Below, piece after piece: positions 1-5,137 of a stretch of DNA of 5,137 bases. Below the pieces are notes generated by a model. It had not been told where the DNA came from. It saw only the letters and a program-made list of their open reading frames with translations, and did no database searches. Both the position numbers and the translations under genes were made by a program. Source of the stretch: Bacilli bacterium (GTDB lineage: Bacteria; Bacillota_I; Bacilli_A; RF39; UBA660); assembly GCA_022793145.1 (NCBI GenBank), contig JAAWCI010000075.1, forward strand, positions 1 to 5,137, written 5' to 3'. Positions within the stretch are counted from its first letter, which is position 1. The number at the start of each line of letters is the position of its first letter.

Positions 1-61
1 CATGCATAATTTGTGCTAATGCACTCATGCCAGTCCCTTTTATTCCTATAAAATGATACAT
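1..61 (-). CDS. murC: MurC, UDP-N-acetylmuramate--L-alanine ligase (N-terminal 20 residues only)
   Basis: Only the first 20 codons are present; the gene runs off the left edge. The visible protein reads MYHFIGIKGTGMSALAQIMH, which matches the start of Gram-positive MurC proteins (B. subtilis MurC begins with a nearly identical YHFVGIKGTGMSSLAQ stretch). The GIKGTGMS glycine-rich loop is the N-terminal Rossmann element that binds the UDP-sugar. MurC is the cytoplasmic ATP-dependent Mur ligase that adds L-alanine to UDP-MurNAc, the first amino acid of the peptidoglycan stem peptide. An ATG nine bases upstream (position 70, adding MKN) is in frame, but it abuts the AGGAG ribosome binding site at 75-71 with no spacer. 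The ATG at 61 lies 9 nt from that site and also matches the family start, so it is preferred. The gene follows tadC on the same strand after a 32-nt gap. It may be cotranscribed with the pilus genes, be served by the possible -10 box at 87-82, or both. Confidence 0.88.
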   Translation of the reverse strand, partial: MYHFIGIKGTGMSALAQIMH

Positions 62-70
62 ATTTTTCAT

Positions 71-75
71 CTCCT
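71..75 (-). promoter_or_regulatory. Ribosome binding site of murC (decides the start)
   Basis: The minus strand reads AGGAG here. It directly touches the ATG at 70 but lies 9 nt upstream of the ATG at 61. Normal Shine-Dalgarno spacing therefore selects the second ATG. Confidence 0.7.
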
Positions 76-81
76 ATTACT

Positions 82-87
82 ATTATA
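82..87 (-). promoter_or_regulatory. Possible sigma-A -10 box (TATAAT) in front of murC
   Basis: A perfect TATAAT on the minus strand lies in the short gap between tadC and murC. At 17-nt spacing the -35 position (110-105) reads TTAATT, a weak match to TTGACA that falls inside the last codons of tadC. There is no TG extension. Transcription would begin near 75, giving a leader of about 14 nt that begins at the ribosome binding site, which is short. In DNA this AT-rich a TATAAT can occur by chance, so the call is tentative. It could give murC expression independent of the pilus operon. Confidence 0.3.
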
Positions 88-93
88 CTTCAT

Positions 94-795
94 TTATCCC
101 AAAAAATTAAGTAGAAATGGTCCTAAAATAAGAATCATAATCAGTGGTACAACAAATAATACTGATATTATACTTATTTTATTTGGGATTTTGTTAATCT
201 GTCCTTTGATTTCTAATATTTGTTTATCTCTTAGAAACGCAATCTGATTATACATTGTATCCAAAATACTATTTCCAAAAATATTCGTTTGTGTAATATT
301 TAAAATAATGTTATTAACTGTTTCTGACGGAATTCTTTTTTTCATATCTTCTAATGCTTCTAATAGAGATTTCCCAAAATGAACTTCTAATAATGCTCTT
401 TTAAATTCATCTGATAATTCTGACTTCACATTAGCTACTGTAACTTCTAAAGAATTTTCAAGATTTCTTCCAGATTCTAAGGTCAAGGTTAAAATTTCAA
501 AAAAATATAAAGCTTCATGATCAAGTTTTCGAATGCGCATCTTTAAAGGTTTTGTGATAATCAAATAATAATATGCATAGTACCAACCAAGCGTAATCGC
601 AGGCGCAAAAATATAAGCATGTTTTGATTCATATAATACAACTAAAAATACAATCAATGAAGAAAGCAATTGAAGATTAATGAATGCTGTTGCATCAAAT
701 TTTGATTTTCCGCCTAGCATATCTATCTGCATTTGAATTCTATCTAAATCTTTTTCACGATAAATCTTTCGAATAATATTATTTCTCAAACCCAT
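94..795 (-). CDS. tadC: TadC, type II secretion F (T2SSF) family inner-membrane platform protein of the Tad pilus
   Basis: This 233-residue membrane protein is the smaller of the two platform subunits that, in Tad systems, sit above the CpaF ATPase and drive pilin assembly. Visible features in order: a basic N-terminal region, transmembrane helices at about residues 36-55 and 60-80, a cytoplasmic T2SSF helical domain from about 91 to 200 (the LESGRNLENSLE stretch and the FGKSLLEAL repeat are typical), and a C-terminal helix at about 207-231 with the family-like pattern VVPLIMILILGPFLL. The length and single C-terminal helix suit a complete TadC. A GTG three bases upstream (798) could start the frame, but the ATG at 795 has better spacing (5 nt) from the AGG of a weak ribosome binding site, and it forms a TGATG overlap with the tadB stop codon. 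This implies coupled translation, probably at matched amounts of TadB and TadC. It is the last pilus gene before murC; no terminator hairpin is apparent in the 32-nt gap. Confidence 0.88.
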   Translation of the reverse strand: MGLRNNIIRKIYREKDLDRIQMQIDMLGGKSKFDATAFINLQLLSSLIVFLVVLYESKHAYIFAPAITLGWYYAYYYLIITKPLKMRIRKLDHEALYFFEILTLTLESGRNLENSLEVTVANVKSELSDEFKRALLEVHFGKSLLEALEDMKKRIPSETVNNIILNITQTNIFGNSILDTMYNQIAFLRDKQILEIKGQINKIPNKISIISVLFVVPLIMILILGPFLLNFLG

Positions 796-2309
796 CACAT
801 CCTAACCGCCATAATTTTTCTGACACAGATAATATAAATAACATATAAAATAACAATAAGAAAAGATAACATAATTCCAAGTGGTGTTGTAAAAAAAGGT
901 AAGAAATAATCTGGATTGATAACACTTACAAAAATTGTAAATAAAACAGGAACACAGAATAATACATACATAATCATTTTAGAACTACTAGTAAGTGATT
1001 CTAATTCTAACCACAATTTCTTTTTACTGAATAATGATTCTTCAATAGAAGAAAACACCTTAATAATATTTCCTCCTGTTTTATTTAAAATACTTAAAGA
1101 AGCTGTTAAATAATTCACTTCTTCTAATTTAATTCGATCGGCAAATCTACCAAATACTACATCGACAGAGAGTCCATAAGAAAGTTCTGCACGCATTTTT
1201 TTGAATTCTTTTGCAATTGCACCATCTAATTCGGTCATTACGAGTTCAATTGCTTGCGTGATACTTCTTCCGGATTTAAACGCATTATTCATAATAATAA
1301 TGGCTTGTAATAAATCATTTTCAATATGTTTTCGGTGCAATTTATGTTTTGAAATATATAAAATATCAGGGACAAAGAAACCAAATAGAAATGGAAAAAC
1401 GATTTCATAAGAATTCATAAGTTCGATTTGTAAAGTGGCAGAAATAATTGCAATGACAACAAATAAAATAGCGATTAATATTTTGGCCGATACAAAATCT
1501 ATTCCTGTTCTATTTTCGTCTCCCATAATTCCAACATATTTCTCATATCGATTTGAATATTTTTTTAGGAAAACAGACTTTGAAACATATTTACTGATCC
1601 GTTTTAATAGTTTTGCATAGAATTGATAATATCGATCAAATAAAGATAATGAATGATCATTTAAAGATTCAATGCTATATTTTCTAATCCTTTGTTCTAA
1701 CTTTACACTTCTTCTATAAGATAACATTGCAAAGATAATACCTACTAAGGCTGCTATAATACCTAACTGAATCAAAATAATTCCAAAAGTATCATCCTTA
1801 ACAACATTGATCATCATGGTTTTTGTTGTTGTATTTCCCGCACTATCAGTAACTGTATAAACTAATTTTTTTAGTCCAATTTCATCAAAGTCCAGTTCTT
1901 CTACATTGGTTGTTACTTGATCTAATAAATCTCCATCCTGTGTGTCATAAGCTTTTACATCTGCCATCGGATAAAGAATGGATCCGACTCTCATTTTTAA
2001 AGAGTCACTTCCTAATATAATAACTGGAGCATCTTTATCTATTTTATAAACTCCGCTTTCTATTTCCGTTTTTCGATTGTAATAATCATAGGATTCTATT
2101 TTGATTTGGTAAGTTCCTGATTCATCTAATACAATATTCACTGGTTTTTCTCCATCAATACTTTCACTACTACTTGGAATACCATTTTTTAAAACTGTAT
2201 AGGTATATCGCATTACTAAGTTATCTGGAGTATATGTAATTGTTAAATCTTGATTTGTTGGCTTTTCTTGAGCTTCCAAATTAAAACCAGTTTCTCCCAA
2301 ATGTGGCAC
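795..2309 (-). CDS. tadB: TadB platform protein with an N-terminal extracellular Ig-like extension
   Basis: The product is about 504 residues, well above the roughly 300 usual for TadB. The C-terminal half is a normal TadB: helices at about 274-293 and 301-319, a cytoplasmic T2SSF domain at about 332-427 (FKSGRSITQAIE, then a LSYGLSVDVVFGRFADR repeat and a KTGG turn), and helices at about 444-463 and 476-496. The first 170 or so residues look like two Ig-like beta domains. The second (about 93-170) has the DUF5011/Cry22-like pattern: DAPVI, VGS, AYDTQDGDL, then YTVTDSAGN near its end. The first (about 22-92) is more diverged. An extra helix (about 175-197) followed by YRRSVK links this region to the core. 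Five helices with basic residues inside place the Ig region outside the cell. No signal peptide is seen. The chosen start is the GTG at 2309, 8 nt after AGTAGG; an in-frame GTG at 2318 lies inside the ribosome binding site and touches the cpaF stop. Binding to the pilus, wall or a host surface is inference. Confidence 0.87.
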   Translation of the reverse strand: MPHLGETGFNLEAQEKPTNQDLTITYTPDNLVMRYTYTVLKNGIPSSSESIDGEKPVNIVLDESGTYQIKIESYDYYNRKTEIESGVYKIDKDAPVIILGSDSLKMRVGSILYPMADVKAYDTQDGDLLDQVTTNVEELDFDEIGLKKLVYTVTDSAGNTTTKTMMINVVKDDTFGIILIQLGIIAALVGIIFAMLSYRRSVKLEQRIRKYSIESLNDHSLSLFDRYYQFYAKLLKRISKYVSKSVFLKKYSNRYEKYVGIMGDENRTGIDFVSAKILIAILFVVIAIISATLQIELMNSYEIVFPFLFGFFVPDILYISKHKLHRKHIENDLLQAIIIMNNAFKSGRSITQAIELVMTELDGAIAKEFKKMRAELSYGLSVDVVFGRFADRIKLEEVNYLTASLSILNKTGGNIIKVFSSIEESLFSKKKLWLELESLTSSSKMIMYVLFCVPVLFTIFVSVINPDYFLPFFTTPLGIMLSFLIVILYVIYIICVRKIMAVRM

Positions 2310-2311
2310 TA

Positions 2312-2327
2312 GAATCACCTACTTTCT
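2312..2327 (-). promoter_or_regulatory. Extended Shine-Dalgarno site of tadB, across the cpaF stop codon
   Basis: The minus strand reads AGAAAGTAGGTGATTC. Compared with the full complement of a Bacillus-type 16S rRNA 3' end (AGAAAGGAGGTGATCC) it matches at 14 of 16 positions, and one of the two mismatches can form a G-U wobble. It covers the last codons and TAG stop of cpaF and the in-frame GTG at 2318. The AGTAGG core is 8 nt from the GTG at 2309, so it supports that GTG as the tadB start and suggests strong initiation compensating for a GTG codon. Confidence 0.65.
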
Positions 2328-3650
2328 ATCAAATATATCCATAAGAGTATTAATTCCTCTTGACTTTATTGTTTTATAAACATTTGGAATACGATCATGT
2401 AAAATGAACTCTCCTAATACGTCTCCATTTTCTTTCACGCCATCTTGTCTAAAAGTGAAAATCTCTTCCATTTTAATTGCATTATCCTCTATTCCCGTTA
2501 TTTCACAAATGCTTGTTACTTTTCTTCTTCCATCTGTTAATCTAGATACTTGAACAACGATATTAATAGCTCCTTCAATATATTCACGAATAGCTCTAAT
2601 TGGAATTTCCATACCAGCCATTAATACCATAGTCTCTAAACGATTTAATGCATCAATTGGGCTATTGGCATGCATTGTTGTTAAAGATCCATTATGCCCA
2701 GTATTCATTGCTTGTAACATATCAAAAGCTTCTTTTCCACGAACTTCTCCAACAATAATACGATCTGGTCTCATACGAAGGGAGTTAATTACCAAATCTC
2801 GAATTGTAATAGCCCCTTCCCCTTCATAATTGGTTAATCTTGTTTCTAGAGAGATAACATGCTCTTGTTCCAACCTAAGTTCGGCTGCATCTTCAATTGT
2901 AATAAGTCTCTCATCTGGAGAGATAAAAGAAGATAATACATTTAAAAGCGTTGTTTTTCCGCTTCCTGTTCCCCCACAAATAATAATGTTTAGTTTTGCT
3001 TCTACGCATGCTTCTAAAAATCTGGCCATATATGGAGTAAGTGCTCCTGTCCTTAAAAAGTCCTCAATGTTTGCTAATTCTTCTTTAAATTTACGAATTG
3101 TCAAAACTGGTCCATTTAAGGAAAGTGGTGGAATAACTGCATTGAGTCTGGAACCATCTACAAGCCTTGCATCGACCATTGGGTTTGCTGTATCAATGGT
3201 TCTTCCAAGTGGTTGAATCATCCTTTGAATGGTTCTTAAAATATGATCTTCATTGATAAAAGAAATACTGTTATCTCTTACAACACGACCTTCCAATTCA
3301 ATATAAATTTCATCTTTTCCATTTACCATAATTTCTGTAATATCGTGGTCTTCTAATAACTCCGTTAATGGCCCATTTCCACTGATTTCATTATCAATCA
3401 AGTTGTATAAGTAACTTCTTTCAACATTTGATAAATCATATCCATCTATAGTTTTATCAATTTCAGTCTTCACAAAATCAGTCATATCTCTTGCTTTGGT
3501 AATATTATTATCAATTAAATTTTGAATGATTTTAGTACGAAGTTCATCTAACAATATTTTATTAGGAAATGCTTCATAATCTGAAACATAAGCAACTTCT
3601 GGAGTTTCTATTTGAACGTCAAATTCTTCAACAAATTTTTTCTTTGCCAT
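2319..3650 (-). CDS. cpaF: CpaF/TadA-family secretion ATPase powering Tad pilus assembly
   Basis: This 443-residue cytoplasmic ATPase belongs to the VirB11/PilT-like secretion ATPase superfamily, CpaF branch. In known Tad systems it forms a hexamer under the TadB/TadC platform and uses ATP hydrolysis to extrude Flp pilin. All hallmark motifs are intact: an N-terminal domain with GPLTELLEDHDITEIMVNG (about 93-111), the RLNAVIPPLSLNGP and TIRKF segments (about 168-188), Walker A GGTGSGKTT (226-234, Lys232, Thr233), the Asp box ITIEDAAEL (250-258), Walker B RIIVGEVRG (297-305, Glu302) and the His box TGHNGSLTTMHANSP (317-331, His319 and His327). The length is typical. The ATG at 3650 is preceded by AGGAGG with a 5-nt spacer, and this site overlaps the stop codon of the ATPase gene upstream. 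The TAG stop is immediately followed, in the same frame, by tadB sequence. A plus-strand open frame at 2830-3216 is an antisense shadow of this gene. Confidence 0.96.
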   Translation of the reverse strand: MAKKKFVEEFDVQIETPEVAYVSDYEAFPNKILLDELRTKIIQNLIDNNITKARDMTDFVKTEIDKTIDGYDLSNVERSYLYNLIDNEISGNGPLTELLEDHDITEIMVNGKDEIYIELEGRVVRDNSISFINEDHILRTIQRMIQPLGRTIDTANPMVDARLVDGSRLNAVIPPLSLNGPVLTIRKFKEELANIEDFLRTGALTPYMARFLEACVEAKLNIIICGGTGSGKTTLLNVLSSFISPDERLITIEDAAELRLEQEHVISLETRLTNYEGEGAITIRDLVINSLRMRPDRIIVGEVRGKEAFDMLQAMNTGHNGSLTTMHANSPIDALNRLETMVLMAGMEIPIRAIREYIEGAINIVVQVSRLTDGRRKVTSICEITGIEDNAIKMEEIFTFRQDGVKENGDVLGEFILHDRIPNVYKTIKSRGINTLMDIFDRK

Positions 3651-3659
3651 AAATTCCTC

Positions 3660-4421
3660 CTATTTTTTATCTTTCATTAAGGATTCTGCTATATTTTTTA
3701 AACTATCTATTGTTTTCTTATACTTAGAAGCAACGCCTTTTTGGAGTGTTAAAATATTGCCTTCTAATATATATTTGTCTATATTTTTTAAATAAAAGTT
3801 TTTTGGAATTACATAATCGATATTCTCTTTTAAAATATTTTTCACATCATATTTTGAGAATTGCTCTTTTCCTGGATGCGTGGATTCATTCAAAATGATT
3901 TTGTAATTATCCTGTTCCATATCTTTATGAATGGCAATTCTAGTTGCCATGTTTTTTAAATTAGATGGATCATTGTTAATGACATACAATACTTGATCAC
4001 TTGCATCTAAAGCTACTAAGGTAATATCATTTAAAAAATGGTTGGTATCTATTAAAATAACATCATACCTGTAAATTACTTTTGATAGTACAACCGAAAT
4101 GTATTTACTTCCTATTTTACTTGCGTTTCTAGGATCTTTTGGAGAAGGAATTACATCAATATAGTCGTTATATTTTACTAAATATCTATCAATAATTTCA
4201 AAACGATTACTATTTAGATCATCTACTAATCTATAAATATCTTGTTCATTGGGAATGTTTAAAGAAAGAGCAATTGCTCCACCATATAAGTCTAAATCAA
4301 TAATTAATACTTTCTTTTTTTGAAGGCTAAAAATACCTGCTAGATTTAAAAGTGTTGTTGTTTTTCCTGTTCCACCTTTTACGGAAGCAACTGTAAATAC
4401 TTTTGCTTTTTCTAATGCCAT
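3660..4421 (-). CDS. cpaE: MinD/ParA-family ATPase of the Tad locus (CpaE/TadZ-like, without receiver-like domain)
   Basis: This is a 253-residue deviant-Walker-A ATPase. The signature KGGTGKTT is at residues 15-22 (signature Lys15, P-loop Lys20), followed by the switch-like VLIIDLDLYGG (38-48, Asp42 and Asp44) and Walker B VILIDT (121-126). The later LVALDASDQVLYVINND stretch is typical of the CpaE group. In other Tad systems CpaE/TadZ proteins act on the cytoplasmic face, often at a pole, and help localise the pilus machine. Canonical CpaE and TadZ carry an N-terminal response-regulator-like domain of about 130 residues. It is absent here: the P-loop begins 15 residues from the start, so only the ATPase part is present. 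The ATG at 4421 is preceded by GAGGG with a 5-nt spacer and lies one base after the stop of the TadG-like gene. Assignment to the pilus rests on position as well as sequence; a generic ParA/MinD role is less likely. Confidence 0.85.
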   Translation of the reverse strand: MALEKAKVFTVASVKGGTGKTTTLLNLAGIFSLQKKKVLIIDLDLYGGAIALSLNIPNEQDIYRLVDDLNSNRFEIIDRYLVKYNDYIDVIPSPKDPRNASKIGSKYISVVLSKVIYRYDVILIDTNHFLNDITLVALDASDQVLYVINNDPSNLKNMATRIAIHKDMEQDNYKIILNESTHPGKEQFSKYDVKNILKENIDYVIPKNFYLKNIDKYILEGNILTLQKGVASKYKKTIDSLKNIAESLMKDKK

Positions 4422-4422
4422 A

Positions 4423-4800
4423 TTATCCCTCTTTCTTAATTCTTTTTTCTCCGTTTATAACTTCACCTTGATATGATAATTTTATAATCTGATTTTTAGG
4501 TAGAAAAATGGTATCTATCCGTTTTTCTATTCTTACATAAACTTTACCATCATTTATTTCAATTCTAAGTTCATAAATGTCTTTGATATTTTCTTTTAAT
4601 AGATTCGTCATATTAATCTTTATAACAGTTTCTTCTTCATTTATATGATCAAGTGCATAACCAATAGAATCTATAATGGCATGTTCCATTTTCCTTTTCT
4701 CGTTATAAGCAAGTCCTAAATCTACAATTAAGCCAACCAATAACAATAAAAATGGCAATAAGATTAAAAATAGCACAAGGACTTGTCCTTTTTTATTCAT
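4423..4800 (-). CDS. Short TadG-like (Tad-domain) membrane-anchored pilus protein
   Basis: The product is 125 residues. It starts with NKKGQ, followed by one hydrophobic helix (about 7-26) and the stretch VDLGLAYNEKRKMEHA (26-41), which is characteristic of the N-terminal Tad domain of TadG-like proteins. The remaining roughly 80 residues are polar and probably extracellular, with alternating strand-like segments (about 77-115). Family TadG proteins are usually several hundred residues and often carry a von Willebrand A region; this one has neither the length nor that domain, yet its frame is intact, so it is a naturally short form or a TadF-like minor pilin. The pseudopilin position +5 after Gly5 is Leu rather than the Glu seen in the upstream TadE. 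The ATG at 4800 lies inside the end of tadE (8-nt overlap) and is preceded by AGTAGGGTGAT, a good ribosome binding site. The next gene begins one base after its stop. Function within the pilus is inferred from family and context. Confidence 0.8.
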   Translation of the reverse strand: MNKKGQVLVLFLILLPFLLLLVGLIVDLGLAYNEKRKMEHAIIDSIGYALDHINEEETVIKINMTNLLKENIKDIYELRIEINDGKVYVRIEKRIDTIFLPKNQIIKLSYQGEVINGEKRIKKEG

Positions 4801-5128
4801 TTGATATCACCCTACTCGCCTTGATTTGATAGTTCTTCCCTAAGATCCGATTCAGTCCTGGTGTATTCACTACTACTTTTTTTGACAAGGTGATCGTAGT
4901 TGTTGTACTTTTGGTTTCTATATTTTTTGTCAATTCTTTTTGTTTTACATAGTAATCTACTTCAGTCATTTTATTCTGTCTTACTAATTCAACTATATAA
5001 TCCAAATCATTTTCTAATGTATACTCTTTATAAAGAATATTTCCAAAGTCTATTGCTCCTAATATTAATAGCAATAAAACTGGTAATATTATAATAAATT
5101 CGACCAATGCTTGCCCTTTATTCTTCAT
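4793..5128 (-). CDS. tadE: TadE-like minor pilin (pseudopilin)
   Basis: This 111-residue protein has the textbook TadE N-terminus: KGQALVEF (residues 4-11), then a hydrophobic helix through ILPVLLLLILGAIDFGN (14-30). In studied Tad systems TadE is a pseudopilin cut by the prepilin peptidase TadV after a glycine, with Glu at +5. Here Gly5 and Glu10 fit that rule. The Thr-rich strand region (about 75-80) and the VVVNTPGLNRILG segment (85-97) resemble the beta-rich C-terminal part of the family. The start at 5128 places the basic NK and glycine where expected. Only 9 bases upstream remain (TGTGGTAAG), which hold no clear ribosome binding site, and the frame is open to the window edge, so a slightly earlier start cannot be excluded. 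Its end overlaps the next gene by 8 nt, implying coupled translation. It is the first visible gene of the operon; Flp pilin and prepilin peptidase genes would be expected further upstream. Confidence 0.87.
   Translation of the reverse strand: MKNKGQALVEFIIILPVLLLLILGAIDFGNILYKEYTLENDLDYIVELVRQNKMTEVDYYVKQKELTKNIETKSTTTTITLSKKVVVNTPGLNRILGKNYQIKASRVISNE
4806..4816 (-). promoter_or_regulatory. Ribosome binding site of the TadG-like gene, inside tadE
   Basis: The minus strand reads AGTAGGGTGAT within the last codons of tadE; its AGGG is 9 nt from the ATG at 4800. It supports that ATG, and therefore the 8-nt overlap of the two genes, over any later start. Confidence 0.55.
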
Positions 5129-5137
5129 CTTACCACA

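Noticed and set aside
53..247. Plus-strand open frame of 64 codons across the tadC-murC gap
   Set aside because: It is antisense to the start of murC and the end of tadC; its hydrophobic look is the mirror of the TadC C-terminal helix.
916..1620. Three plus-strand open frames of 61-69 codons
   Set aside because: All are antisense to the TadB core, do not look like any known family, and have no clear ribosome binding site; they are shadows of AT-rich coding sequence.
795..2309. Alternative genetic code with TGA as Trp, as in some low-GC relatives
   Set aside because: tadB ends at TGA exactly where tadC begins, and the Trp codon checked in tadC (Trp71) is TGG, so the standard bacterial code applies.
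2830..3216. Plus-strand open frame of 128 codons
   Set aside because: It lies wholly inside cpaF, opposite its catalytic core (Walker A, Asp box), and its protein has no recognisable family features. It is a shadow of a strongly conserved gene.
4900..5094. Plus-strand open frame of 64 codons opposite tadE
   Set aside because: The Leu/Phe/Tyr-rich product is a compositional shadow of the AT-rich tadE coding strand.
1..5137. CRISPR array, tRNA/rRNA genes, insertion sequences, riboswitches or long repeats
   Set aside because: The window is continuously coding apart from gaps of at most 32 nt, and no repeat array, transposase or structured RNA pattern is visible.

Overview
The window is AT-rich (roughly 30% GC by eye) and almost fully coding, and every supported gene lies on the minus strand. 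Read 5'->3' on that strand (high to low coordinates), it holds one compact Tad/Flp-type (tight adherence, type IVc) pilus assembly gene set, followed by the first codons of murC. The B. subtilis-like MurC N-terminus, the strong AGGAGG-type ribosome binding sites and the low GC point to a low-GC Gram-positive (Bacillota, class Bacilli or a relative). No outer-membrane secretin is seen within the window, which fits a monoderm cell, although genes outside the window are unknown. The code is standard: tadB ends in TGA and the one Trp codon checked (in tadC) is TGG.

Layout in transcription order: tadE-like minor pilin (5128-4793); a short TadG-like membrane-anchored protein (4800-4423); a MinD/ParA-type ATPase of the CpaE/TadZ kind (4421-3660); the CpaF/TadA secretion ATPase (3650-2319); a TadB platform protein with an added N-terminal Ig-like region (2309-795); TadC, the second platform protein (795-94); then a 32-nt gap and the start of murC (61-1, cut by the window edge). 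Neighbouring pilus genes overlap or are at most about 10 nt apart, so they almost certainly form one translationally coupled operon. No gap between genes is longer than 32 nt.

Working model from known Tad systems: CpaF hydrolyses ATP at the membrane, TadB and TadC form the inner-membrane platform, and the CpaE/TadZ-like ATPase helps position the machine. TadE and the TadG-like protein are minor, pseudopilin-like components. The major Flp pilin and the prepilin peptidase are not in this window and probably lie upstream of 5137.

The most unusual item is TadB. It begins with about 170 residues of predicted extracellular Ig-like sequence, including a DUF5011-type domain, with no signal peptide, joined to an extra transmembrane helix before the usual four-helix TadB core. 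An odd helix count puts the Ig region outside the cell and the assembly core in its normal orientation. The cpaF stop codon is directly in frame with this gene, so no signal peptide can have been missed upstream.
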